NCBI GenBank assembly: GCA_000507305.1
Contig: DF239433.1
Span: 18,847 to 82,846 of the forward strand
From: Breviolum minutum Mf 1.05b.01
Taxonomy: Eukaryota; Sar; Dinophyceae; Suessiales; Symbiodiniaceae
DNA: 64,000 nt
Direction: 5' to 3'
The position numbers were made by a program, and so were the translations under genes. The notes under the pieces are model-generated. The model ran no database searches and was not told the origin of the DNA. It saw nothing but the letters and a program-made list of their open reading frames with translations. Below, piece after piece: positions 33,771 through 46,102 of the stretch (within the stretch, counting starts at the first letter, position 1; each line of letters begins with the position of its first letter).

Positions 33771-34867
33771 CGCCAACAAGGCTGCAAGATGCTGACAAGC
33801 TGCAAGATGCTGATGCCCAAGAGATGCAGTGACAAACCTCGAACAAAAATTTTGCAGTTTTTTTTCTTAGTATATAGGGATTCGTATACTCAGATACAGT
33901 CTGTTTGCCCAATTTGGGTACTTTAGGATTTCTTGAAATGTAAGTAATTTATTGTAAATTACAAATGCATGGGCATGGACTTACACCATTCATACATAGA
34001 CTGTATGGGTATAGTAGTGGATGATAGTAAATTGTCCGATGATGTCAGTAAAAAAAGGCCACATTACAAGGCGAACCATACTGAACATGAATGGAGTGTC
34101 GTAATATGACTTTGCTGTGCGACAACGATAGAGTCCTATATGAATATGCTTACAAGCCGTGCAAAAAAAACACCTCCATAAATAACCCTAATTAAGGCTT
34201 CTATGCAAGTAACACAACCTACCAAGCTTTTGATCACTCCTCAAATAGTGTGACATGATATTCTGTAGAAAAAACATCAAAAGAACCTCTAGTTTTTATT
34301 ACCCTATGGGAATGACTTTACATGTTTGGATGTTTGGGCTTCTGATCCGAAGCTAAACATGTTATTCTTACCTGGAGAGGGCATGAATTCCATCCTGACT
34401 CCTAAAATGAATGGCCCTGAATCTTGATTTCTAAAGGGGGAAACACCATGTGATGCTCCCAAAACAAAACATCAGTCAAGCAAGCTCTACTGAAATCTGC
34501 ATTAACAGAACCTAGTGGTAGCTCCAAATCGCTCGGGAGTTTTACTATTGCTCACATATTGCTCGTTTCACAAAATCGGTATCTCCGAGCAGCCAGTGGA
34601 GCTGCTCGTCAATTGAACTCCACCACCCTTGGTGTCGGGACCAGCTGCCATGATGGTCATGATATTTTGTTCAGAGAGCAGCTTCCCAAAAAATAAGCTA
34701 CCGGTCGTTAGGAACTGGTTTATTCACCAAAATTTTTAGATGGGGTATAGGGTAAAAGCTGCCTTATACCCCAGTTACTAACCATTTGACTAGCCTTCAA
34801 GTTCTTAACCAATTTGCATGCGAGTTTTTCTTCAGCCATACCTCCTGACATTTTTGTGTTTTGAGGT

Positions 34868-35149
34868 ATGGTTCGGGGTTCCAAATATTTTCTCGGCTAC
34901 GGTCCACAAAAAACAAGAAAACGTAAAATCAGAATGAGAAACAAAGGACAACAGCGCCCAGGACCACCACCACAACTGACGACGACGACGACAACAACAA
35001 ACCTAAACACACATATAACGACACAAGACTTTCCCCAAAAATCAAGGGCTAGCGGGCAGCCCCTCAACTCAACAATGTCATTGTTTGAACCCTCCAAAGA
35101 CGGAGATCTCTACTGTTTTACTCAACTGAGAGGTTCTCCCCAGTCCTGA
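34868..35149 (+). CDS. ATG-to-stop frame of 93 codons, weak
   Basis: Begins MVRGSKYF, has a basic block KTRKRKIRMRNK and a poly-Thr run from an ACG/ACA tract, and ends TGA. No splice context and no family; the minus strand is also open. Could be a small gene or chance. Confidence 0.22.
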   Translation: MVRGSKYFLGYGPQKTRKRKIRMRNKGQQRPGPPPQLTTTTTTTNLNTHITTQDFPQKSRASGQPLNSTMSLFEPSKDGDLYCFTQLRGSPQS

Positions 35150-35772
35150 AATTTTGGGTTGTTTGTTTGTCTTACTTTTTTTGGGGGGGAGATTAAAAAA
35201 GGACAACCAGCATATAGCTAGTTGGTGGTTTCAACCCATCTGAAAAAATATTAGTCAAATCTCCCCAGGCAGGGGTGAAAAAAAAAAATATTTAAAAACC
35301 ACCACCCAGGAAATATCGTAAAATAGGAACACCGCTGTTCCAAACCGTTCCTTTTTTGCGAGTTCCAAGAAACACCCGGTGTGTTCCAACCATCCTCATT
35401 GGCACTCAGCATGGGCCTCATCGCCGCGTTGGTTCCGGGATTCCTATCATGGGTGATTTCATGATTCCTATAACCAACAGTACAAGGTGGGCACCTGCAA
35501 ACGTTAGAAATGGAGTTATGGGGCGAAAAATCAAGGGCCAGGGGTAGTTGGGGTTATTTCGCCCTACTTAAAAGGGCTTATAACTTCATTTATAAATGTA
35601 TGTAAGGTCCCACCGGTGGTAGGTTTTATTCTTTCACACCGGATATGGCCTAAACAACAAGATTGTTTTGTTTTTTTTCCACTGCTCCATGTGTTTTCCG
35701 TTCATTTAGGACGATTGCTTGACACTGGTGGCGTATTTCGTTCTCGGCCGTGGCCGTGGCCCCCAACTGCAC

Positions 35773-35830
35773 CTGTGAATTATATTACAATCCATCATTT
35801 CAAGCCGCCCTTTGGGTGCGACATTGTGCA
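35773..35830 (-). CDS. candidate short exon
   Basis: Fifty-eight bases (HNVAPKGRLEMMDCNIIH) between TTTTTTGATGAG and a textbook CACAG|GTGCAG donor. Confidence 0.33.
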
Positions 35831-37552
35831 CTCATCAAAAAACCCGGTGTTTTTTTCCGGCTTTTTAAGACATTCAAGACCATAGGTTTAGTGATGGGTA
35901 TGATGGTTTATTCTATGAAGAAATCAGGACTGCGTTCTCTGTACCGTATGTACATAGTTCACAGTGGACTAGACTTCAGGGGCTTAGACATGTTGTAGTT
36001 GCAAACTCAAAGGCTTATCACCAAAAAGAGATTTCCTGCAGTGGTGTTGCATTTGCCAATGTACAACCAACATCTCATTAAGCATTATATGATTATATGA
36101 TGTAAATAATGCCAAAGCAAAGGACTAGTCACTAGTACAATTCATTTCCGAAAATCCCCAACTACAGAGGCTGTCAGACATTCAGACTTGAGACTTTTGC
36201 CGAAATGGAGAAATGGAGTGGTCCGAGATGGATACAAAAGGGGGGAGATGCAAACAAACTGAACCATCAGAACAAGTGATTTGGGGGACATTTGGGGTCT
36301 CTAGGAGGTCACTCTAGGGCAATTTGTTCGTCATCTAGGAGGTCACTCTACATCCGGGTCAGTCGTCCAAAACGCTGGGACAAAAACACCCAAAATCCCA
36401 CCAGCCACAAAAAAAAGCAAGGCTAGTTGTTGGTTTCAACACACCACTTTGAAAAAAAAATAGTCAACATGTGAATTTGCCCCGCAAATAATGAGTGAAA
36501 ATAAAGAATATTTGAAACCACCACCCAGAAGGTTCTTAGCATCCCGAACGGAGTGGTCTCTGGTGGTGGAGGTAAACAATAGAACCTGAGGTAGCAACAG
36601 CAAAGTGTGAGCGTGAGCCGTTGTGTTGCTACTTGGTCAAGAGTTGTCATAATACCCTTTCTTAATAAACACCTGTAATGATGTCAACAGCTATATACAC
36701 AGCCTACTGTTAGGTTGACAAACATCCCTTCCTTACAAAATCAACAAAAGAAATCAAAGTACTATAATGTACTATAAAAAGCGGCTCACCCAAAAAACAT
36801 GTTTTTTTTAAACAAGTTCCTACAGATTCCTCTCACTTTAAATCCTGGGATTTTTGTTCGGCCTTTTCCAATGCCACGGTTTTGTCCGTTCGAAAATAAG
36901 TCGCAGCGCCTTATGAAGGGTTACCATGACCCATGAAGGATTCCCATGGAAAAATGGGTATATGTTGTTTCCTACATGGATGGGGGGGTCCAAGGGTTGG
37001 TTTTGGAGGTCCAAGCGTTGGTGATTAATTATCATCCACATCATCCCATAGGAATCTCATGGTATATTTGCCAACATGGGTTTATTTGATGGTTGATGTT
37101 TATGGGTTTTCATGTAGGCAAATATACATCAACTAAATGTTGGCAAATATACCGTTCGTCCCATGGATGGGTCCTGGATGATGTTTGCATGATGTTTGTC
37201 ATCTGAGCCAGGGTCTAAACTCCTTGTATTGGGGATGGTCATCCAACCTTTAATAGGGAATCCTTATAATAGGTATATAATCCCCTACTATGGGGTTGAT
37301 GACCATCCCCTATTATATGCAAATAATGGGAGTTTAGACCTTAGCACATCTGAAATCATTGGAGCTGCCAACATGTTGTTTTTTTCAAATCAGACCTCCT
37401 GAGCTTGAGAAGTAGACCCCATGGAAGTTCGGAGATTCCTATTGGAAACCATCATGTTCAGGGGCGAACTGTTAGGTTTTTAGGGAGTGTAAGTATACCA
37501 ACTGTACCTTATAAAGACCATAACATGTGAAACCTATAAAAGTCCTATAAGA

Positions 37553-37650
37553 CTGTTGATGGAAGAAATCCTGCACCAGTTGATATGGAAAAATATCTCA
37601 TTGTTTATAAGTTGTTTTAAACATCCCAGGTGGTGCAGGATTTCTTCCGT
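37553..37650. repeat. GTTGATGG-family palindrome
   Basis: CTGTTGATGGAAGAAATCC pairs with GGATTTCTTCCGTC; the inner GCACCAG and CAGGTGGTGC boxes are intact, but the CAACAG end is lost. Confidence 0.8.
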
Positions 37651-38751
37651 CTTTATATAATATAAGCTATGTCATCTATAGTCACAATCACCATTGATCT
37701 TAACTTCCATATCGCCGGACAAAACAAGAAGTGTGTATCGCTATGTATCCACATTTGCCATGCTTCATAGTCTCATTGCTTAGCAAAACCATCTTCACAT
37801 CTTGGAGGTGTGAATCCACATTCTAACCATATATATATATTATAGTTTCATTCTCTCATTCCCTACTAAGGGCCGACCAGTTAATCCACAACTTCGCACA
37901 AAACATGGACCAAAGTGTACTCATTGCATCAAAATGAATCACCTTAGAACTTCTCTATCATACTTAGAAACTAATCCCACATGAATATACTGAACTCATC
38001 CCTGCATGAAAGATAGCTTCAGCAGAACCAAGTTGGGTTTAATCAAAGGGTTTAGTAACCAACAACTAGTCCCTTCTATAAGCTTTTCAAGCACATGTCC
38101 ATTCCAACTATTTCATGGTAAAAAAAACAGGAAGAAACTCGCACGTCCCAGTCACATGTTGCCCTGCAAGACAGTTTCATTCCAAAGGATCAAATCAAAC
38201 CTGCAGTGACGACGAGGTAACTTTGCTTCGATACCCTCATCCCAGGGTAGGGGAACAAGAAAAACTCCTTGGCAAAAAAAGCCTCCAGGGAAACTAATAC
38301 CCTTCCTGAAACTAACATAGCAACTGAAAAAATGGATGGGGTTGCAAGACTGGGTTCGTGATCCTAAACTATAGTTACCCATACCATCCATGTATGGCTG
38401 ATTTACTAACATTTGATTGATTTATGTATATTTATATATATATATGGTGTTCATGTAGGTACATATACCATACATGGATCCTATGGATATAGTGAGTAAG
38501 TTTGGTTGATTTGTATGGAAACTTCATAAGTCACAAAGTACTGAGTAGATGTAGATATTGTTCACAAATCAGGTTTTTCTATGTTTTTCTAGGGCATTCT
38601 GCATGTCTGTTACAGACAACCACTGATATATCCCGTCGATAACTCCAGAGGGTTGTAATCCGTGCAGGACTAACAGCAACGCAAGCCCACTGATGGAGAA
38701 AACACAAAAAAAATGAATGAGCTATCTTCACAAGCGTACACCCCCTGAAAA

Positions 38752-38983
38752 NNNNNNNNNNNNNNNNNNNNNNNNNNNNNNNNNNNNNNNNNNNNNNNNN
38801 NNNNNNNNNNNNNNNNNNNNNNNNNNNNNNNNNNNNNNNNNNNNNNNNNNNNNNNNNNNNNNNNNNNNNNNNNNNNNNNNNNNNNNNNNNNNNNNNNNNN
38901 NNNNNNNNNNNNNNNNNNNNNNNNNNNNNNNNNNNNNNNNNNNNNNNNNNNNNNNNNNNNNNNNNNNNNNNNNNNNNNNNNNN
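38752..38983. other. assembly gap (232 N)
   Basis: Unknown bases. The gap is flanked on the left by ACACCCCCTGAAAA and on the right by GAAAACTAACATGTCCCC, both pieces of the CCTGAAACTAACAT terminal repeat. Confidence 0.98.
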
Positions 38984-39494
38984 GAAAACTAACATGTCCC
39001 CTAAAAAGCGACTATTTCAGTACGGAATACATCTTCCAACCATTGATTTTCAATGGACATGTTAGTTTTCAGGGGAGTAATTGTAATGTTTCCCTTCTTT
39101 TGTTCTCCGTTTCAAGCACGGTCTCTACGTTATGGTTTGACTTAACTCGCAACCAAACCAATCTTCCAGACATTTTCCATGCTCCATAATGTTCCATAAA
39201 GTTCAGAGACTACACATCCCACTTCAAATCAACAAAGGGACTTAGCTTCAAGTTCTTTGAGGCAACTGTCATAATCATTCTGCAATCCCCGGTTATCAAG
39301 GAATCTTTGAACCATTTCATCTTGCACCAATCTGCAAATTGCTTGGTCAAAATTGTTCATTCTGAAACGTTGAGTGAAAAGGATGGGTCCCGGGTCCCTT
39401 GGGCAGGAAAGTCGGTATTTTTTCCTTCAAAAAACATGGGCCAGAAATACCATCCAGTAAGCAAAGGAAATCCCATCATTTGGATACATAGACT

Positions 39495-39596
39495 ATTGGT
39501 TGGTGGTTTCAACCCATTTGAAAAATATTAGTCAATATGGGAATCTTCCTCAAATAATGGGGTGAAAATAAACAATATTTGAAACGACCACCCAGA
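39495..39596. repeat. TTGGTGG-family palindrome
   Basis: TTGGTTGGTGGTTTCAACCC pairs with ATTTGAAACGACCACCCAG; AAATATTAGTCAA and GGTGAAAATAAA core as in 46002-46102. Confidence 0.82.
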
Positions 39597-40725
39597 CTAA
39601 TATAGACGATTTTGTTCATAAACACTTTCAAACTGCTGTTCGACAGCGGGATAAGTACAGCAATTTACATGATTTCGACCATCAACAACACTGTTGGGAT
39701 TTATCTATCTAACTACAAACCATTTTCTTTTTGGGAAAATTATCCATATTTGGGTGTTTCCTAACATGGTGGTACCCAACAACCATTGATTTTCCTACTA
39801 AAAATGATCATTTTGGGGTGTTTTGGGGTTACCACCATTTAAGGAAACATCCATATTTTCGGAAAAAACACAGTTGACTTTTTATCGAAACCTTAAGCCG
39901 CTCAAGGTGGAAACATGATGGATTTGGTGCCCACACATCAGGGTCAAATTGAAGGCATCTTTGCTCAAATATCCTGGCCTTGGTGCGGGTTTGGAGCGCG
40001 GGTGCAAACAAGATGGGGCCCCCTAACTACTATAAGTGGATTTATCCCTAGTTATACCCATTTACAACCATGGTTAAATAGGGTTTGTTGGGGTTATAAC
40101 TACCTTTATAACTAGGGGGGCCCGTTCTTGAAGGTTGGGGAGGTTTCTATCCAAACGGAACCCATCAACTTCTCAAGAGGGTTCCCAAATTCAAGATTGC
40201 CAGCCAAATGTCCATTGAAACGGACCATTTTAAAAGGACATTTCATCTTCTAACGATCAATTTTCAGGGGATATGTTAGTTTTCAGAGGGGTGAATGATT
40301 TGAAGCTACTCCCAATGTGCTTTGATTGAAGATACCAGAACTGAAGTTCAGTGACTTTTGGAGGGACAACAAGTTTTATGTGAAAAATATTGAAAAGTTG
40401 TATGTCTCAAGAATTAAGGAACGGTTCCCAAAGCCACTAGGGTTAAGTTATATCTCCACTTATAGTTTTTGTTCTTCACCCGAGTTACCAATTTATAGTC
40501 CCACTTTTTTCGGGGTCCCATGTCCCTCCATTTTTTCCACGACCGACTCGGGGCCCTCCTTGTACAAAACAGGCTGATATGTTGGATGAGTTTAGGAACT
40601 CAAAAATCCATTGGAAACACTTGATGGTTGACATGTTGATGGCCTTGTGAGTGTTTTTTTCATTGAATGAGTTCCTCGGAAGGAAGTTTGAGCGACTTTT
40701 TTGGGGGTGAGCTAATACCCATAGT

Positions 40726-40808
40726 ATCCACGTATGGTATATTTAGCTACATTTACCATACAAATCAACCAAATGTAGGTAAATATACCATACATGGATC
40801 CTATGGGT
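40726..40808. repeat. palindromic element, ATCCATGTATGGTATATTTA family
   Basis: CCATAGTATCCACGTATGG pairs with CCATACATGGATCCTATGG; centre TACATTTACCATACAAATCA. Other members: 6080-6177, 11036-11125, 20258-20335, 28686-28770, 38382-38486, 42797-42915, 55257-55420, 58945-59037, 62287-62390, 63640-63760. Confidence 0.85.
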
Positions 40809-40931
40809 TAGAACATCATAGAACATAAGACTTGACAAGGGCGTGTTACTTTTCACCAAGCTGGTTGATTGGAGACATGGTGAAGCGCCAAAACAAATTT
40901 ATTCGGATGTGACAAGGATAGGAACACTCAC

Positions 40932-41033
40932 CCGCACGGGCTTCTGAGTCTCTGACAAATAGGGAAAGCGCCAGTTAATGCGAGCAGCGTTGAGAACGTA
41001 CAGCACATGCTCATCATAAATCCTGACTTCATG
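40932..41033 (-). CDS. candidate 34-codon exon, unidentified
   Basis: Phase 0 to phase 0, from a T-rich tract ending CTGCGAG to CGG|GTGAGT, a consensus donor. Encodes HEVRIYDEHVLYVLNAARIN then WRFPYLSETQ. Codon use is purine-first and varied, clearly unlike the AT-rich flanks. No family recognised. Confidence 0.55.
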
Positions 41034-41379
41034 CTCGCAGTTGGGAACAAACAAAACATCAAGTTATAACCATAATTGATCCGTGAAAGATGGGATAAGA
41101 TGGGATAAGATGGGATATGAGTCCCCCAAATGTTGTTTTAACGTATGTTCCGCCCAAAAAAAGCTACTAACTACCGTGGTATGGGGGTTGTTTTGGTCTA
41201 ACTACTTCTACCAATTCAAATGTACATGTACGGTCAATGTTGAGATGATTCCAAGTTTTCACAGCTGATGGCGGTGAATGCCATCACTGATTTCATTACA
41301 CTTATTAAAATACCCAAATACTGTAGTAAATCTCATATCATCCATGTTAAGGTATATTTACCCACAGTTGGATTATACG

Positions 41380-41475
41380 GTACCCTCCAGGAAATTAACA
41401 TATCCCACCTGGGGAAAAGGAAAATCATCTTCAAATATGCCTTATCAGGGGGATATGTTAATTCCCTGGAGGGTA
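41380..41475. repeat. palindromic element, CCTCCAGGAAACTAACATATCC family
   Basis: GGTACCCTCCAGGAAATTAAC pairs with GTTAATTCCCTGGAGGGTA; inner ATATCCCACCTGG pairs loosely with GGGGATAT. Members: 23652-23742, 42396-42491, 60019-60118, and a diverged one at 53020-53115. Confidence 0.85.
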
Positions 41476-44400
41476 TACTCAAATACTGTAGTAAATCCAT
41501 GTAAATCCCGTATCATCCATGGTAAGATATATATTTTCCCACATTTGGCTTATGGATGTTTATGGTTTTCATGTAGGTATACCTAAACCATCCACGGATT
41601 GTTTCCGAACGGTTCCTGATCTTGACGCCGTACGGTGTGGTCCATGGAAACCACCAACACAGTGTGGTGTTTTGTGACTGTGACATGGCTTTTCAAAGGC
41701 TGAATCCGGAAAATCGATGATATGAGTCTCAACATGGATGCCAAGGCAAAGTAATACATATTCATACTCAAAAGAAACATACTTACTTGATATATATATA
41801 TACATATACGTATATATATATAGGCGCTGTGTGTTTTCTTTTCCGGTCTTCACACCTCATCATGCAAAATTCTTTCAAGGCACTGTTTTTTACAAATTCG
41901 TTTCGCTCGCTGTGGTTTTCCTGAAAAAAATCTCTCTTCAACTCATCAAGGTGTGGTGGTGGAAGTTTCATCCACAACCGGTGGGTTAACCAATGAGTCC
42001 AAATCCAGAAAGCATTCTAGCTGGGTTCTATTGGGGATAAACTCATGCCATCTTTGATAGGGAAATTAACAGTTAAATTAAACCCTACGTAATTGGGTAA
42101 ACATGACTATCTTTTTTTGGTGGTTTGTTGAACTCACCACCAACCCTTTTGAAAAAATGTGCGCAAGTCAATTTTGACTCCAAATTTGCAAATTTGACGT
42201 CTGCACATGGGATCCGCTCAATGCATGCGTGGTGCTTATATTTGAAACCACCAACTAGAATTTCATCAACCAAAGGGTCGACCGTGTTACAAAAACCACC
42301 ATGGGATCCGCGAAAAACCGGCGGGTGTTTGGTCGCTATATAATTTGCCCATATTTACCGATAGATTTACCATAAAAATCAAGTATACATGTAGATACCC
42401 TCCTGGGAACTAACATATCCCCTTTTAAAGACATTTTGAAGATTGATGTTCCTTTTCCGTAGGTGGGATATGTTTGTTCCCTGGACGGTACATATACCAT
42501 ACATTACCATACATTGATCATAATTCCAATGAGTACAACTTCCCCAGCCCCAGTCTCCCACTTTCTTTGAAGCCTTCCTCGCTTTTTGTGTCTTTTTTTG
42601 GTTTTGGGGATCCGAACGTAGAGTTGGCCATGATATACAGGTTGTAAATGGTGGCATTGGTGCACTGCGATCGGAAGTCCTTAAAAACACCGTCAAGCAA
42701 TAAAAAATCACCGCGCCAAACACAAATCAATCGTGTAGGATCCATGGCATTGATATCTTTAGATACCTACATTTGCCATTTCTATCAAACAAACCCATGC
42801 CATCCATGTATGGTATATTTACCTACATTTGGTTGTTTTTAATGGTAAAATATGGTAAATGTAGGTAAATTTACCATACATGGATGGTAAGGGAAATATA
42901 TCATACATGGATCCCGTGTCATCCGCATTCACTTCACATCTCGACTCATCAGTTTCACCTCATTTCCGAAAGGATTTCATATAGGTTTCCAGACATCGAT
43001 CCATGAGGCAGGTGGCGACTGAACCAAAGGCCTTAGTTCAGTGAATCTTTGTTTCAAGTGACTTCCATGGGAACCCACAACCTTCATTTTTAGGGGTTAT
43101 AACCCATATATTGGGTGTTTAAAACCTTCATTTTTCATGGTTTTGGGGTCCAAGGGTTTGGTGTATTGCTAGTTGGTGGTTGAACCAACTCATTTAAAAA
43201 AATATGCTCGTCAAATTGGATCATTTCCTCAAATTAGGGGTGAACATGAAAAAATATTAGAAACCACCACCCAGTATTGTGTTGGATTGCTTCAATTCCA
43301 TATATTTTCATTGCAATCTGAGGGTGCCCCCCAATGCCACCCTCCCTTGGAAATAAGGCCTTATTACGCGTTGGTTGCTAACCCCTCAATAAGGCCTTAT
43401 TCCTTGGGGGGGCATTGTGTGAGTACCCTTTGATTCCCATGATGATTCATAGGCATCCACTGCGACCCCCTTCCCCCCCCCTTCTCCCTTAAACCATTCG
43501 AGAATTTTTGAATGAGTACACTCTAGATCTCTCTGAAAGGCTCGAAACACACTCACCGGCTTTAGAGAGATTGAGAGTGTTTTGAAGAGGCTTTGAATGT
43601 TTTAGAGGGATTGATTTTAAAAAATGGGCAAATCATCAGATAGCTATTCATATATCTACATCATATATGTATATATACAGCTTCTATTAGTTTACCTCAA
43701 AATCCCAGCCAAATCAAGCTACATACCCACGACTGCCAGATTCTTGGCAAAGGATTGGGACTGTTTGAAAAATAGATAGATGCAAACAAATCCATGATGC
43801 ATGCTGATATACTGGTGGGTCTCTCTGTCAAAGCTTGAACTGCGTGGCAGCAGCAACAGCAACAGTAACAAACACCATGATCATAATAACAATAATCATC
43901 ATCATCATCCTCCTCCTCATCATCATCATTATCCTTAAAGACACTTGAGGTTGACACTCCGGAAGATAAATGCTGGCCAAGCCATGCGTAGAAGGTCGAT
44001 TGATGTACCTGGCCAAGCCGTCCGTCCGTCGTGTTGTTATGATGTGTTCGTGCCCAACGTGTCTTCCTCAAGATCTCCTGCTATGTGAACATAAAACCTG
44101 AGTTTCGCCAAACTAAAAAATCCCTTAATCAAAGGTGATAGTTGCGGAAATGTATATTCCTTGAATCCAAATGACCTATGTTATGCTGAAGATTTCGCAC
44201 AAAATATTATGTGGAGTGTCAAGCCAGAAAAAAACTGTCAGTTCCGTTCTATTTTATAGCACGTGCTTCATTTATACTCCTTCAGAGAAAAATTCCATTC
44301 GATATCAAATATCAGGGGCTTCCAACCCAATCTCAATTTGCCAATGTCTCTACACGTCTGTCAGCTGATGATGGTGATGGTGATCATTACTATGATAATG

Positions 44401-44665
44401 ATATCTGCCCATTTCAGCAACCTAGATTTCCCTGAAATAGCCGGGGTCCCATTTCGCTTCCTCAGCAGGTCGTGTTTTCGGTCGTGTTTTCAGGGCCTTT
44501 TTTCATCCCTTATCAGTTCCTCTGTGACATTGCTCTTACGCTGCTGAAATCTGCTGAAAGTCGCATTGAAAAAGACGTCGCACTGTAAAACTGAAAAGAA
44601 ACAAAGGATGCATAAAAAAGGTCCATTTAAGATCCTATAGGGATTTCAGAAAAAAAATGTTGATA

Positions 44666-44792
44666 CTGTTGATAGAAGAAATCCCAAACAACCAGTTGAT
44701 AAGTAGTTTAATTATTAGAGTTTATCCCATCATTTACAAGGTTTTATACATCCAACCGCTGGTTGGGAACGGGGATTTCTGAACCATCAACA
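44666..44792. repeat. GTTGATGG-family palindrome
   Basis: CTGTTGATAGAAGAAATCCC pairs with GGGGATTTCTGAACCATCAAC; AGTTTATCCCATCATTTAC box shared with other members. Confidence 0.8.
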
Positions 44793-45015
44793 ATATCAAT
44801 GGAATTCATCAGAGCCAATCATTTTGTTGCTTTCAGTCGGCACCCGGCACCCACACCATTGACAGGTATGACTTGCACCGCCCCCCGGATATTGGAGGAT
44901 CATCCCAGGTGGATGTAAGTGGTTGATAACCATGGTGATCGTAAGTCCCGTAAGGATCGCGTTAGTCTACAGTAGTTCAAAATGGCGGATGTAACCCACT
45001 TGAGTAACCACTTAC

Positions 45016-45204
45016 CAAGTGGGATGATCCTCCAAGTAGGGAAACATCGTCGTCCCTTCCAACCCATTTTTGGGCGCACGCAAACCACAAGTAGCCCTGG
45101 TCCCTCGGCTGTTCTTTTATCACCAGGCGATGGGGGGATAAGGATCCAACTGTTAGTAGAACTGTCAAGGATGGAAACGTGTAATGCACCAACTATATGA
45201 CCTA
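45016..45204 (-). CDS. candidate exon using a donor inside a palindromic element
   Basis: Sixty-two codons (GHIVGALHVSILDSSTNSW; later PKMGWKGRRCFPTW) from TGTTTGAAG to CTTG|GTAAGT. The last ~20 bases and the GTAAGT donor lie in the terminal repeat of the element at about 44897-45036. Two other frames are partly open. Confidence 0.48.
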
Positions 45205-45481
45205 CTTCAAACAAACATTCAAGACATGTTTGATAGATAATGGCATAGCCTACCTATCAACTGGTGCAGGGTTTCTGAACCATCAACAGTAACCCAAGGC
45301 CAGGTTGCACCTGATTAGATCTTGGAATATTAGCCGTTTAGCCGACACAAACTTTTTTTCAGGTCTTCTTGACTGTGATTTAAATTTAGTGATCGTGACA
45401 AACGGTGCACAGGCAAAGAACAACTTAAATATTGGAAACTAAATGAAACTACTGCATCGCAAAAGACATGTCAGAGGCTAC

Positions 45482-45901
45482 CTTTCCCAAAAGCTCATGT
45501 CTTCGCCCTTTGGTTTTTCGGGTCTTCGGATCATCTCCCGAACTTGCTTGGGGGAAATAACACCAACCTGAAGTACGTACCCCTAATTTACCGGTTGACA
45601 ATTTGAAACGAACACGTTTCAAAACAACACGGACCTTCGGTGGGGATTTCTTGCAAGCAACCTGACATGTTGAACACGTTTTAACATCTTGACATAGTAA
45701 GATGATCACTGGAACCAACTGGATAGTCAATGTCATCCATGAGTTCAACTGGGTGGCATTTTCCCAAGCATCTAAGCTGCCCTAAATCAGGACAATCTCT
45801 TAATGGGTTCATGAGCGCAATCCAGGGCTTAATCTCTTGTGTCGATGCTTGATGCTCCACAAAAACGGTACGACCCTTGCCTTTCGACAAAGCCACTTTG
45901 A
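45482..45901 (-). CDS. two exons of an unidentified basic protein
   Basis: Exon 45720-45901 follows TTCTGATTCTAG (KVALSKGKGRTVFVEHQAS; ends VELMDDIDYP) and ends CCA|GTTGGT. The 58-bp intron ends ACATGTCAG. Exon 45482-45661 joins in phase 0, 60 codons: VACKKSPPKVRVVLKRVRFK, then DDPKTRKTKGRR, ending AAG|GTAGCC. The Lys/Arg-rich second exon suggests nucleic-acid or membrane-surface binding, but no domain is recognised. Both lengths are exact for their phases. Confidence 0.6.
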
Positions 45902-46001
45902 CTAGAATCAGAAGTGGCTACAAATCGTGCTCAACCCCCATAGCAATTACTCATTTGATTGGACCATCCAAAGATAATCAAAGATACAACTCTAACTACT
46001 C

Positions 46002-46102
46002 CTAGTTGGTGGTTTCAACCCAATTGAAAAATATTAGTCAAAATTGGAATCTTCCCCAAATAATAGGGGTGAAAATAAAACATATTTGAAACCACCAACC
46101 AG
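46002..46102. repeat. TTGGTGG-family palindrome
   Basis: CCTAGTTGGTGGTTTCAACC pairs with TTTGAAACCACCAACCAG. Near-consensus copy. Confidence 0.85.

Larger units (their letters stand above)
36000..40900. other. MITE-dense stretch with one assembly gap, no gene firmly supported
   Basis: Includes TTGGTGG elements (36422-36526, 39495-39596), a TTTAATAGGGAATCC element (37228-37345), a GTTGATGG element (37553-37650), GGTATATTTACC elements (37048-37170, 38382-38486), a GGGTGTTTCC element (39757-39860) and the N gap at 38752-38983. No frame with matching splice sites stood out. Confidence 0.45.
41100..44880. other. repeat-dominated stretch, no gene firmly supported
   Basis: Palindromic elements at 41380-41475, 42120-42260, 42396-42491, 42797-42915, 43169-43273 and 44666-44792; an 11-bp GATGGGATAAG triplication at about 41089-41119; (TA)n at 41791-41822; ATC/ATG trinucleotide tracts near 43890-43935. 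Minus-strand frames through the tracts are low-complexity. Confidence 0.45.
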
